Source: Bolinopsis microptera (taxonomy: Eukaryota > Ctenophora > Tentaculata > Lobata > Bolinopsidae). Taken from it: 64,000 bases of DNA. Location of the stretch: positions 14,896,322-14,960,321 of the forward strand of contig NC_087084.1 in assembly GCF_026151205.1 (NCBI RefSeq), given 5' to 3'. Positions 11,053 through 22,731 of the stretch are shown here, one piece after another (position 1 is the first letter of the stretch; the number at the start of each line of letters is the position of its first letter). The translations under genes and the position numbers were made by a program. Below the pieces are notes generated by a model that made no database searches, had not been told where the DNA came from, and was given only the letters and a program-made list of their open reading frames with translations.

Positions 11053-12266
11053 CGTGGTCTGGTTACTACGGTTACCCTGATACTCCGGGGTCTGGTTACT
11101 ATGGTTACCCTGATACTCCGTGGTCTGGTTACTATGGTTACCCTGATACTCCGTGGTCTGGTTACTATGGTTACCCTGATACTCCGTGGTCTGGTTACTA
11201 TGGTTACCCTGATACTCCGTGGTCTGGTTACTATGGTTACCCTGATACTCCGTGGTCTGGTTACTACGGTTACCCTGATACTCCGTGGTCTGGTTACTAC
11301 GGTTACCCTGATACTCCGTGGCCTGGTTACTACGGTTACCCTGATACTCCGTGGTCTGGTTACTATGGTTACCCTGATACTCCGTGGTCTGGTTACTATG
11401 GTTACCCTGATACTCCGTGGTCTGGTTACTATGGTTACCCTGATACTCCGTGGTCTGGTTACTATGGTTACCCTGATACTCCGGGGTCTGGTTACTATGG
11501 TTACCCTGATACTCCGTGGTCTGGTTACTATGGTTACCCTGATACTCCGTGGTCTGGTTACTATGGTTACCCTGATACTCCGGGGTCTGGTTACTATGGT
11601 TACCCTGATACTCCGTGGTCTGGTTACTATGGTTACCCTGATACTCCGTGGTCTGGTTACTATGGTTACCCTGATACTCCGTGGTCTGGTTACTATGGTT
11701 ACCCTGATACTCCGTGGTCTGGTTACTATGGTTACCCTGATACTCCGTGGTCTGGTTACTATGGTTACCCTGATACTCCGTGGTCTGGTTACTATGGTTA
11801 CCCTGATACTCCGTGGTCTGGTTACTATGGTTACCCTGATACTCCGGGGTCTGGTTACTATGGTTACCCTGATACTCCGTGGTCTGGTTACTATGGTTAC
11901 CCTGATACTCCGGGGTCTGGTTACTATGGTTACCCTGATACTCCGTGGTCTGGTTACTATGGTTACCCTGATACTCCGTGGTCTGGTTACTATGGTTACC
12001 CTGATACTCCGGGGTCTGGTTACTATGGTTACCCTGATACTCCGTGGTCTGGTTACTATGGTTACCCTGATACTCCGTGGTCTGGTTACTATGGTTACCC
12101 TGATACTCCGTGGTCTGGTTACTATGGTTACCCTGATACTCCGTGGTCTGGTTACTATGGTTACCCTGATACTCCGTGGTCTGGTTACTATGGTTACCCT
12201 GATACTCCGTGGTCTGGTTACTATGGTTACCCTGATACTCCGTGGTCTGGTTACTATGGTTACCAT
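11053..12266. repeat. 33-bp satellite array (about 37 copies)
   Basis: The unit begins TCTGGTTACTATGGTTACCC and ends TGATACTCCGTGG. Recurrent variants are TAT/TAC, TGG/GGG at the unit junction and one TCT/CCT. At least three frames are open throughout; one plus frame without any ATG reads SGYYGYPDTPW per unit, the others give VTMVTLILRGL (plus) and TIVTRPRSIRV (minus). Single diverged units lie outside the array at 6584-6609 and, inverted, at 15170-15193. Confidence 0.96.
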
Positions 12267-12475
12267 GTTATCATGACAACACTACTCATGAGGTTATTAT
12301 GTGTCACATTAATATTTATTGAACCTATGTGTATTATACTATAGTATTGTATAGACGACAGTTTATTAATTTAGCGTATTATCATTTATCAAATTATTTT
12401 TTATTAGAGTGCTAAAAATGGTCACGTACTTCGTGGACATCATTAACAAAAACACATTGAAATATACTGACTGAA
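12267..12475. other. Short spacer, nothing recognisable
   Basis: AT-rich unique sequence between the 33-bp and 13-bp arrays; no gene or motif seen. Confidence 0.5.
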
Positions 12476-12932
12476 ACTCTAGCAGTCAACTCTAGCAGTC
12501 AACTCTAGCAGTCAACTCTAGCAGTCAACTCTAGCAGTCAACTCTAGCAGTCAACTCTAGCAGTCAACTCTAGCAGTCAACTCTAGCAGTCAACTCTAGC
12601 AGTCAACTCTAGCAGTCAACTCTAGCAGTCAACTCTAGCAGTCAACTCTAGCAGTCAACTCTAGCAGTCAACTCTAGCAGTCAACTCTAGCAGTCAACTC
12701 TAGCAGTCAACTCTAGCAGTCAACTCTAGCAGTCAACTCTAGCAGTCAACTCTAGCAGTCAACTCTAGCAGTCAACTCTAGCAGTCAACTCTAGCAGTCA
12801 ACTCTAGCAGTCAACTCTAGCAGTCAACTCTAGCAGTCAACTCTAGCAGTCAACTCTAGCAGTCAACTCTAGCAGTCAACTCTAGCAGTCAACTCTAGCA
12901 GTCAACTCTAGCAGTCAACTCTAGCACTCAAC
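12476..12932. repeat. 13-bp minisatellite (about 35 copies)
   Basis: The unit is CTCTAGCAGTCAA, almost without variation; only the last copy differs (AGCACTCAA). As 13 is not a multiple of 3 and the unit holds TAG, no frame stays open on the plus strand. Confidence 0.97.
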
Positions 12933-13454
12933 TGCGGAGAGTGCTAAGCTGCAGGTCAGGTAGACGGCTCAGTGTTAATTCTGTGCCAGTTCGGTGGTAG
13001 TGACGTCAAACCAAAGTCTCGGAGGCAGCGCTCAGGGGGGCGAAAGGGTTTTTGGGCAGTTTTTGGACGATTGCTGACCATTTTCTCCCCACTTCTTTGC
13101 CGCTGTGTTAATTTATAAGTGTACGGACCGGGAACAAAAGTGATGAAAGAGGTTTGGTAAAACCGATCCTTACCTCGCTTAACTTAATGTGTGATGGTAG
13201 GGTTTGATTTTTACAGCTAACATGATATATGTTAATATATTAAATTAATATATTATGCTTATATAATACTATTTATAGTGAAACAGTGTTACAAAGCACC
13301 CGTGAAATAGGCGATGAACTCATTATCTGTTCACAATAATACCCGTCAATCTCTCAGGTCTTATCAAACATCATGTTGTAACTAGTGGTTACCATGGTTA
13401 CTGTTGTAACATGTCGTCTAATACCAGTACATTGATCTGTTACACAGTATTATC
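12933..13454. other. Spacer, no gene seen
   Basis: Moderately GC-rich up to about 13080 (includes GGGGGGCGAAAGGGTTTTT), then AT-rich with TATTAATATAT-type low complexity near 13230-13270. No recognisable coding sequence. Confidence 0.5.
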
Positions 13455-13690
13455 ACTCTATTATAAACAAAGTCTTGGTTATAAATTACTCTATTATAAA
13501 CAATGTCTTGGTTATAAATTACTCTATTATAAACAATGTCTTGGTTATAAACAGTACACAGGCCCTTATAAACGGTACACAGGACCTTATAAACGGTGCA
13601 CAGGACCTTATAAACGATACAAAGGGACTTTATAAACAGTACACAGGCCCTTATAAACGGTACACAGGGACCTTATAAACGGGGTCCAGG
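13455..13690. repeat. Two abutting minisatellites (33 bp x 3, then about 20 bp x 7)
   Basis: Bases 13455-13548 hold three copies of a 33-base unit containing TCTATTATAAACAATGTCTT. Bases 13549-13690 hold about seven copies of a CTTATAAACGGTACACAGGA-type unit. Both share the TTATAAAC core, so the second could have arisen from part of the first. Confidence 0.9.
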
Positions 13691-14120
13691 ACCTGTACCT
13701 CCACACTATTTCTAGTCTTTAGTAACATCACCGTATTGTTATATTCGTATTATTAGTTATATATCTTAGAGGTATACCACTACTAAGTGATATCACCAAA
13801 TCATTAAACTTTAAGACTAACGATATTCTCCATCATCTACAGCTGCAGATCGCTCTATAATCTAATAAGCTAATAAACGATATAGTATAATACGATACAC
13901 ACACGTTGAATTATGTTAGTACAATAGTATAATCTATTTGATAATAATATAATAAGTCAAATAAGCGTATTAACGATTTCACCGTTGTAATTATATTATT
14001 ATTAAAATCGCGGATCACCTATCGGAGTTAACATTAACATTGTACTAATAACATTACAGTGAAGTAAACTGTACCGTTATCCAACTTACTAAGTCGCAAC
14101 TTATTAATAATCATAGGCCA
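13691..14120. other. AT-rich spacer, no gene seen
   Basis: Unique AT-rich sequence with no recognisable frame or motif. Confidence 0.5.
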
Positions 14121-14212
14121 TAGGTACCACTTTAGGTACCGCATTTGGTACCGCATTAGGTACCGCATTTGGTACCGCATTAGGTACTGCATTAGGTACT
14201 GCATTAGGAATT
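14121..14212. repeat. 12-bp minisatellite (GGTACCGCATTA, about 8 copies)
   Basis: Copies alternate between GGTACCGCATTA, GGTACCGCATTT and GGTACTGCATTA. On the minus strand it reads as repeated VPNA within a short 86-residue frame that I consider incidental. Confidence 0.9.
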
Positions 14213-14433
14213 TTGTATTGAAACCTCCATATCAACTTACCATTGCGGTCAACATTTTCACTGGTAATAATAATATGGAACTTGCTAAAGTAATATAATA
14301 ATGTACTATATATATATATATATGGCTTCGTCAGAGTTTTATCGGCACTAGACCAAAAAACCAACCACGTACCTCTTACCGTTTTCTTGATTTAGCCGTT
14401 TGTAAATAACACACGCAGACACACGCACATGTG

Positions 14434-14806
14434 TGCGTAATATTATATTAAATATATAATATCATATTAAATATATGATATTATATTAAATATATGATAT
14501 TATATTAAATATATGATATTATATTAAATATATAATATTATATTAAATATATGATATTATATTAAATATATGATATTATATTAAATATATAATATTATAT
14601 TAAATATATGATATTATATTAAATATATAATATTATATTAAATATATGATATTATATTAAATATATGATATTATATTAAATATATAATATTATATTAAAT
14701 ATATGATATTATATTAAATATATGATATTATATTAAATATATGATATTATATTAAATATATGATATTATATTAAATATATAATATTATATTAAATATATG
14801 ATATTA
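14434..14806. repeat. 19-bp AT-only array with palindromic core
   Basis: About 19 copies of ATATTATATTAAATATATG; the G alternates with A. The A variant creates ATATAATATTATAT, an exact palindrome, so the array can extrude cruciforms and is likely to be a low-stability, easily unwound region. Confidence 0.93.
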
Positions 14807-15363
14807 TTGAAATACCCAGATACTAATTAGCTACCCTAGCGTGGCCCGGTGTATAACTACATTAATAAGGTTGTGTTATTAGATTTAGGATTGGATTTTA
14901 GCGGTGATCCTGCTTCGTATTGGGCCATGTTAATAAGGCCACAAATGAACCAACAGACATTCGGCAAGGGTCCTGATAATTTAATTGGGCAGGAGACATT
15001 TGTAGACTTTTCGAGATTCTCCTTGATAATTGGCAAAGAATAAAATAAGTTATATATCAATAATAACCGTCATCTATATTGGCGAGAACAGTGGACAAGA
15101 TACCACCATTCCTAGTGGCCCACCGTGGAAATAAATATAATAAAAGATGTCACGAAAATGGGGAATGTCAGTGTAACCATAGCAACCAGACCACAATGTC
15201 AGTGTAGACCGGAACATTAGATAAAGCAGTAGCAGTTCTCAAAAACAAACAACGTCAAAAAATGTCAGGAACTTTACGTGTGTCTACAAGGTCCAGCATT
15301 TGCTTGCCACAACAAATTATCAGAAACTTCTACAGAATCATCCACCGTGGCTACTTTAACACT
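14807..15363. other. Spacer, no supported gene
   Basis: Holds a 64-residue frame (14849-15043) without recognisable features. An inverted single unit of the 33-bp satellite lies at 15170-15193 (22 of 24 bases). Confidence 0.5.
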
Positions 15364-15705
15364 GCTCATTAATAATAACTCATTAAAATAATAGCTCAAT
15401 AAAATAATAACTCATTAAAATAATAACTCATTAAAATAATAGCTCATTAAAATAATAACTCATTAAAATAATAACTCATTAAAATAACAAAACATTAAAA
15501 TAATAACTCATTAAAATAATAACTCATTAAAATAATAACTCATTAAAATAATAGCTCATTAAAATAACAACTCATTAAAATAATAACTCATTAAAATAAT
15601 AACTCATTAAAATAATAGCTCATTAAAATAACATCTCATTAAAATAATAACTCATTAAAATAATAACTCATTAAAATAATAGCTCATTAAAATAATAGCT
15701 CATTG
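15364..15705. repeat. 16-bp AT-rich array (about 21 copies)
   Basis: The unit is CTCATTAAAATAATAA, with AGCTCATT and ACATCTCATT variants. Confidence 0.93.
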
Positions 15706-15870
15706 TAGACCACGCCCACACCATAACACGCTCCTAATGTTGAACACAAACATTGCAAGCAATGCTTTACAAACTGCTCACAGTTAGTAATGTGAGTTCT
15801 AAGCACGTTCTGTGGAACTGAGTTAGAAGTAGCCAGGTATGATGTATATAGCAAGGAGAATTCGCATTTT

Positions 15871-16258
15871 ACATGGAAATTAATCGTGGTAGAAGTACCA
15901 CTAGTATGGAAATTAATCGGGGTAGAAGTACCACTAGTATGGAAATTAATCGGGGTAGTATAGAAGTACCACTAGTATGGAAATTAATCGGGGTAGTATA
16001 GAAGTACCACTAGTATGGAAATTAATCGGGGTAGTATAGAAGTACCACTAGTATGGAAATTAATCGTGGTAGAAGTACCACTAGTATGGAAATTAATCGT
16101 GGTAGAAGTACCACTAGTATGGAAATTAATCGGGGTAGAAGTACCACTAGTATGGAAATTAATCGGGGTAGTATAGAAGTACCACTAGTATGGAAATTAA
16201 TCGTGGTAGAAGTACCACTAGTATGGAAATTAATCGGGGTAGAAGTACCACTAGTATG
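15871..16258. repeat. 33/37-bp array (about 11-12 copies)
   Basis: The unit begins ATGGAAATTAATCGGGGTAG and ends AAGTACCACTAGT. Some copies carry a TATA insertion (GTAGTATAGAAG), making 37 bases, and CGTGG alternates with CGGGG. The mix of 33 and 37 breaks any reading frame, arguing against coding. Confidence 0.93.
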
Positions 16259-17820
16259 CACTTGCTACTGTTAAGTGGAGTATATAGTTAAAATACCAAC
16301 AGATCATCATGAAAACAAGAAGGATTGCACTCGAATCATGATTGAAACAAGACTTAATTCTGAATTCCTCACCACATACCATCATGGAAATAAGTACGCA
16401 CTAGCACCTCAGTGTCGTATCAAGTTTTAAACAGCCGCCAATAAATATAAAAACTAACACTGTAAGAATAAATATTTAACATTCAAACCGATCATCGTTA
16501 TATTATTAAAACACGACTAAAGTGCTTCTGAATCACTATGGAAACAGGACTCAAGCTTGAAATGCTCACATAGAAAGAGAGTCATGATGGTAGTAATTAT
16601 TACTAAGTTACAGTGAACTATCAGGTCCGTTTAGTAGACCTGATGGGACAAATTGACAGCTGAACAATACTTAGCTAGCACTGCATTGTAACTCATATGA
16701 AGTGGTGGTGCAGATGAATAGGTGTGACGTCATGTCACGTGGTGTGACGTCATGTCACGTGGCGTGACGCCACAATGGCTGACTAGGTAACTAATTCGGT
16801 AATAGCGTTATTGTTGAGCCCAAAATGGCAGGCAGTACTTACACTGAACAATGTCTACATACAGTGGAGTTGCATGTCTGGAGGGGGATTTGTTTTAAAA
16901 CATATAAGAGATACGAGAAGTTTGTTTAAGCAGGAGCTTAGTTGAGTTGCAGTGGACCTCACCACTGCTTCATATCACAACTAATATTAGTCACAGTAAT
17001 ATATGTCTGAGAGTTCGGAGGTGAAAGTACTCACTCAAGGAAAAAGAGGGAACCATAGCTTATTGAAATTATCATGTTTGATGATAAAAGAATAAATAAC
17101 AACCCTGAACTTTGAGCAGTGGTCGTAACTTTAAGGGGTACTTACTACTTTACTACACATAATGGTTAGTAGTTACACAATATACACATGATAATTGTAA
17201 TAATAGTAAGTGTAATCAGCTTGAGTGTAAAGGATATATATTCAAATTGTGTTACCCTCTTATATAATATATAATGTGTAAGTATGTGTGTTCGTGACAT
17301 ATAACCCAGCGGTATTAAGATCTACATAATGAAAATACCAAGCATATACCACGCTCTGCAGGCTATAAGATTGAAACACGTGACTTACACGTGACTTACA
17401 CGTGACTAACAAGCACACCACATAACATCTCCTGTAATGTCAGCTGACATGTAACTATTGACAATATAGTGTCAATATTATATGCAACCATGATTGCCGA
17501 TAGTAGGGCCCGTTGGTGTAGGACATTAATATTTACTGACTTGCGATCACACTTTGCGCATCGCATTATATCTGATATGGATGTACTTACATCATTTATA
17601 AGATGTCATGGAATAATATTGAAGGTGACAGTTGGTGGTGTCGTGAGTAGACCTCCAAAGGGATTTTGCTCCAATAATGTTCAAACTGAAATATTATATT
17701 AATGAGATATCAGCACATTAGTGCTTTTTCATTAACAAATGAAACAAACGCAAAGATAATATGTATTCAGGGGTTGGAATAACTAGACCAGGTTAAAATA
17801 TTTCCATCCCATTATGATAT
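16259..17820. other. Spacer with CRE/E-box cluster
   Basis: No gene recognised. At 16722-16770 a 20-base unit TGTGACGTCATGTCACGTGG is repeated, combining a perfect CRE (TGACGTCA) with an E-box (CACGTG), and is followed by GCGTGACGCC. At about 17377-17409 CACGTGACTTA is repeated three times. A 77-residue frame (17469-17702) has no recognisable features. Confidence 0.5.
16722..16770. promoter_or_regulatory. Tandem CRE plus E-box cluster
   Basis: Two adjacent copies of TGACGTCATGTCACGTGG: TGACGTCA is the ATF/CREB palindrome and CACGTG the bHLH-type E-box. Motif identity is seen in the sequence; binding is inference. Confidence 0.4.
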
Positions 17821-18127
17821 ACATATATATATATATCATAATGATACTGAATAGATGCACTTATTTGCCCACATCCAGAAACACGCCATCTTGCCAGGCA
17901 GCCTGGGAGGAAATTTTTTTTGGGAGGAAATAAAGACAAATCAATTGAGGAAATTTTTGAAGAAAATTTTTCGATTCTATGAAAATCAAAGAGGAACATC
18001 CTGTCAGTTTTGGAACACAGTGAAATATTCTGATTGGAGAATGCAGATTGCTGTTGTGAAGTTACCAATTTTACGTGAGTACTTGATTCTTTTCAATCCC
18101 AGTTTGTTGCTGTCCTACAAATTTCTT

Positions 18128-18480
18128 TAATGCCAAATGTCGTCTAAAACACCCTATTTCGCAAAAAATTTCCGGGGGGATGCGCCCCCTAGCCCCCGCT
18201 AAGGGGCTCCGCCCCTGGGCCCTGCTGGGGGCTGCGCCCCCAGACCCCTGCCACAGCTTGCTCGCTTCGCTCTCTGCGCAGCTGGATTGGACGTGTCGGC
18301 TCGCTTCGCTCGCCGACAGCCCCCCCAGGAGAAATCCTGGCTACGTCCCTGCTCGTGAATTGGTCCAGTGTTAAAAATTTGCGAGCGAAACGAGCGGGCC
18401 ACAGAAAAAAAGGCAAACTTGCGAGATAAGCGAGTGGGCCACAGAATTTAGAAAAAAACGCATCTGGGAGGAAATATAAA
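18128..18480. repeat. GC-rich dispersed-repeat-like block
   Basis: An abrupt GC-rich insert in AT-rich surroundings. It contains nested inverted strings such as AGCCCCCGCTAAGGGGCT and GGGGGCTGCGCCCCC, then CTCGCTTCGCTCTCTGCG and GCTCGCTTCGCTCGC, then GCGAGCGAAACGAGCGGGCC and a diverged second copy GCGAGATAAGCGAGTGGGCC. The composition and self-complementary pieces look like a non-autonomous mobile repeat; I could not define clean termini. GGGAGGAAAT occurs at about 17906, 17922 and 18465, around the block. The frames through it are not credible proteins. Confidence 0.55.
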
Positions 18481-19695
18481 ACTTTCTGGATGTGGGCTTA
18501 TTTGTATTTGTGAAATTAAAAACTCTTCTTGTAATATGCCACATCAAATCAATTGGTTAATTCTTTTAATGTTACCAATAGTTTAAATTGATAAATTTGT
18601 GAGCAGAAAATCAAAATCAAAGCAAAATACAAATTATAGAGAGAATAAAATATAAAAACGCACTAACAAAAGAACAAAAACAAATTTTATAGTGCTGCTT
18701 CGGTACTGATCGGTAATTGATTTAAAGTGTAATTACTCCAAACCATGCATTTGAGTATTTTTTAGGATCATCAGGAGCATTACTCTGATTCCAATCCAAC
18801 TTACAACGCATGATGGAAAAAATGGTTTGGTTAAGACTTGTCAGTTCTTGTGAAGAAAATAATGTATCACCTTAATATACAGAAATCCAAAACTGTTGCA
18901 AAATTCAATTAACGAAGAATTCATTCTGAGCTGCCTGTTTGATTCTAAAACGATGAAGAATGGCCACCTTTTCTGTTACATAATTTACCCGGGCTACGTA
19001 AATCGACAAGATCAGGCACACAACAAATCAACTACCGAGAATAAACTAAGGAATAAATAAAACCAGACGGTTAGCACACTAGTCACTATCAACCATATGC
19101 CACTTTTTTCACTGCCCATTCACTGTCATATTAATAGCATCATATAGATAGCGCTAGCAGGTGCTGATAAGACATGGGCTCAGTTATTCTTTTTTGTTTT
19201 AACCTCAAGTAGCTTATAAAACAGTGCGTGTGATCATCTGTCGTATCAAATCAAATTATTTGTCACTATATGTTAATAAATCATGATATACAAGTTTTAA
19301 TTTTTAAAGTTTCTGTTTTTGTTTTTAATGAATAGACGTAATCAACATTTTCAATTTTCATATTCACGCATATTAAATAAAATTATATTGTTATGTATTA
19401 TATTATTTTGTAAACATTGGCCGGGTACCAAAAACCGGTCCCCAAACAAACAAAAACTTAAAACAATGGTTGAGACTGCATGAAAAAAGAATAACCCATG
19501 GAATTCGGATGGAATCTTCGTAGTTCTTCTACATCATAACTCCTATAAAAGTTACATTTGTTAGTATGTCAGTTAAACAGTTAAACGATTATTGAGTGAA
19601 TTGTTTGCAAAAACTAAACCATAAGAGAAATTAGAGAAAAAAAAATTAATATGGGGTTTTTAAGACTCTCTCCTCGATAGAAGGTTATATAGAAG
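18481..19695. other. AT-rich spacer, no gene seen
   Basis: Unique-looking AT-rich sequence without recognisable coding frames. Confidence 0.5.
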
Positions 19696-19697
19696 TA

Positions 19698-20456
19698 CAG
19701 GGTGGGACAAAAGTCAGTACCCATACGTTGGCCTTTATAGCTCAGTCACTGAGTGCCCAATTGAAATAATTCTTTCTGGTATGACTTAGTACAACCACTG
19801 GTTCAGGGAATTTGGCAACTCAAAAAATATTTGTGGTCATTATTTCAAATAAAGGTTCATTTTCGCATTTATTTGATAGTTTGGATAATTGGATCGAGCT
19901 AAATTTTATTGAATTGTGTTTGGCCATTTGAATTACGTTTGCTCTGAAAAAAATTAGAGTTGTAGCTTCTCAGATGACTGAGATACGGGGCATAACGAGT
20001 TTATTCATTACATGTGATCAGGTGATTGGCTTATCTAATCACGTGATAAGGCGACCCCATTAACCACCCGGTTAAACATTATGGGAATTGTCAAGGCTGC
20101 CCAATTAAGGTGTCCTGTCACATAATCACCCAATCAATTTTGCTAACGAGGTACACAAAATGCTTGTTAATTTCGTCATTCCTAATCCGTTTCACATCAT
20201 TTTTTCAGATCAGATGAAACATTTAATAATCTACCCTCTCTTAAAAAATTAGGCGTCCAGCATGTTCAGAGAGAACAGTACAAGGTGTTTTATATTGAAT
20301 GGGTGTGGTCTAAATTATTCGAATTTTTAAATTTTGGCGACAGAATCCTCCAACAAGTAGGTACAGTATGCCATCTGCAAAGCAACAACTCTCAAATATA
20401 AAACATGGCGGAGGTATAAGACCCAACGTATGGGTACTGACTTTTGGCACACCCTG
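19698..20456. mobile_element. Mariner-like MITE, 759 bp, TA target duplication
   Basis: The left end CAGGGTGGGACAAAAGTCAG (19698) and the inverted right end (to 20456, ...TTTTGGCACACCCTG) match over about 33 bases with about two mismatches. TA lies directly outside both ends (19696-19697 and 20457-20458), as expected for Tc1/mariner. There is no transposase frame, so it is non-autonomous. The interior carries runs of ordinary AT-rich DNA. Confidence 0.9.
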
Positions 20457-20695
20457 TATATAATGTCAAAAGACTACATCAACATAATGAACAGCAAGAA
20501 ACGACTGCAGATGCCTAACCTAACGTAAAAGAGCAAATAACTACAGTGATCCACTAACTAAATCACACCTGAAAAGTGCGTGTCTTATCCATGTGTTGAA
20601 ATGAAATGAAGGACATATAAAGACAATATAAACATTATAAAGTCATATACCAATGCAAATGGTAATCTTGTTTTGCTCTTATGAGTGGGTCAATC

Positions 20696-20780
20696 ATTTA
20701 TTTTTAATTGTAGTTGACGAAATGAGAGTCTCCACTCAGTGTGGAGACTCTCATTTCGTCAACTACAATTAAAAATAAAT
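20696..20780. repeat. 85-bp perfect stem-loop (40-bp arms, 5-base loop)
   Basis: The left arm 20696-20735 and right arm 20741-20780 are exact reverse complements, separated by TCAGT. CATATACCAA occurs just upstream (20644-20653) and again immediately after the right arm (20781-20790). No mismatch or bulge is present, unlike most microRNA precursors, so a recent template-switch or foldback duplication is the simplest reading; expression as a small RNA source is open. Confidence 0.95.
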
Positions 20781-20790
20781 CATATACCAA

Positions 20791-22474
20791 ATGTTAATAA
20801 TCGGTTGATTCTGTAATAAAATGTCCTAAAATTAAACTTATTTTTCATTGAAAATTTCTTGTTTCATTGCATTAATGCATTAATCCATGGAATGTGAAGC
20901 AAAAATGAGGAGTACCAAATGAATATTTAAAAACTTTGCAATTCAGATATAGAAATAAAATTGCATTCAAAAACATGGTGGGGGTGGTGGCGTTATTATA
21001 AAAAAGATCAAAGCATCAGTCGTACTTTTAGCTTGATATTATTGTTAAACAGTCAATGAAACGAAAAGTTTTCAATGAAACGAAAAGTTTTCAATGAAAC
21101 GAAACGTTTTATTTTACATTCCTTTAATCATAAATAAAATAAGAGCTTAAACCACGAATTAGTTAGCTAGAAGTAAACTTGAGGAAATATTTTTGGTGAT
21201 TGTATATAATTATTTAAAAAACTTTATTTGGTTGTTAGTATTTTTATTATGGTACCTAAGTGGTTGAATTTAGTGAGACAAGGTCAGTTTCTCTATTATC
21301 TAAGAAAAATTTCTACTTTACAGTAGGCAATGCTGAGTGGCAGGAATGAGGGACCAAAACGCTTGGGGCTAACAATGGCCCATTTACAAACCACTTCAGA
21401 CATGGCAATGATGTCATTTATGCTTAATTCGTCTGAAACTGACCCTACTGCACTTGTAACATTCTATAAAAATCTCTTCTAAAATAGGTATAAAAATGCA
21501 TAACACAAAACACACAAACAAAATGTTTATAATCCTCAGGCATCAAACAATTTTAATGCAACGCTAAATGGTAGCAATGCATTACTGGGCGGCTATGAAG
21601 GATTGACATTGTCAATATAAGTTAGGCTTGTCTATCATAAATTGTAAATGTATGTTTGATTTTTAGTTAAACAAAATTGTATGCTTATTTATTATGATAA
21701 AATTGTTTTCTTTGTGCAACTACGATACCAACTTAAATTATAAACTCTTAAAGAAGTTTCACCCCAGCCGTATTTCTCACAACTGGAGGCATGTCCAAAG
21801 AATGTAAGCGGTTTCTAAATAGAGCGGCAGACCTCATCGCCATGAAAAGAAAAGAGAGGTATTGCGATGTGGTAAGACATGTAAGGAAATAAGATTCGCT
21901 ATGTTAAGAACCACACTCATAGCTCTTCGAGGGTACAGAGGAAAAAAATGGACAGCAAATATGAGACACCACTATCAGAAGTCTCTTATAACCACATCCC
22001 TGCCCCTATCAATGAAACTAATAAATCAATGAAACTAATAAATCAATGTTTTAGCTCATTTTACAAAGTCAAATATTTAAAACAATTAAAATTGTATAGT
22101 GCTCAATTTGTAAATGACTAGTTGATCTTTGCTATTGGAAGTTTGTCAAGGACTGGCAGCTAGCGGGGCAAGGAATGCACGGGCTTAGGGGCTTTTGTGC
22201 ACACCAGAACACTAGCTCGGTAGATTTTTGGAAACTAGAAGGACTGAAAACTAAAATTGTTTTTGATGGAGGCTGAGGCATGTTTTTGAGAGGGACGGTA
22301 TAATAGCTTGTGGTAACTACTGGCCTTTACTTTAATAGGATGAAGTTTTAGTTTTAGGACAGGAAGAAGGCATTAAGAAGATTTGCTCTTTGTTTACAAG
22401 GCAGAATATAAGCAATGTTGGTTATAATATGTCCCTATGATGGAGTAGATGTGTATATATCTGATTGTTGATAT
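20791..22474. other. Spacer, no gene seen
   Basis: AT-rich. A short tandem (AATGAAACGAAAAGTTTTC x 3) lies at about 21055-21110. No recognisable protein-coding sequence. Confidence 0.5.
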
Positions 22475-22731
22475 TTAATATTCAGGAGGTGACCGGGACA
22501 TGATTTCAGGCCTGACCGGGACCGGGACCGGGATACAAAATGTGACTTGACCGGGACCAGGATAGCTCAAAATTGAGATTATCAATTTACCGGGACCGGG
22601 ACCGGGACAAGGATGAAAAATGTGACTTGACCGGGACCGGGACCGGGACCGGGACCGGGATAGCTCAAAATTGCCAATCCCGGAACCGGGATTCCTGGTA
22701 CCGGGAATTCCGGTCGATTACTGGTTAATTC

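Noticed and set aside
11046-12276. About 400-residue frames on both strands over the 33-bp array
   Set aside because: Pure repeat translation (VTLILRGL / VTRPRSIR); no signal peptide and no unique ends.
14849-15043. Small gene (64 residues)
   Set aside because: No recognisable features; the complementary strand is equally open.
18180-18416. Short frames in the GC-rich block
   Set aside because: Open on both strands because of GC richness and self-complementary strings; the block looks like a repeat.
20696-20780. microRNA precursor
   Set aside because: Arms are perfectly paired over 40 bp without bulges, and no conserved mature sequence is recognised; kept only as a hairpin of unknown role.
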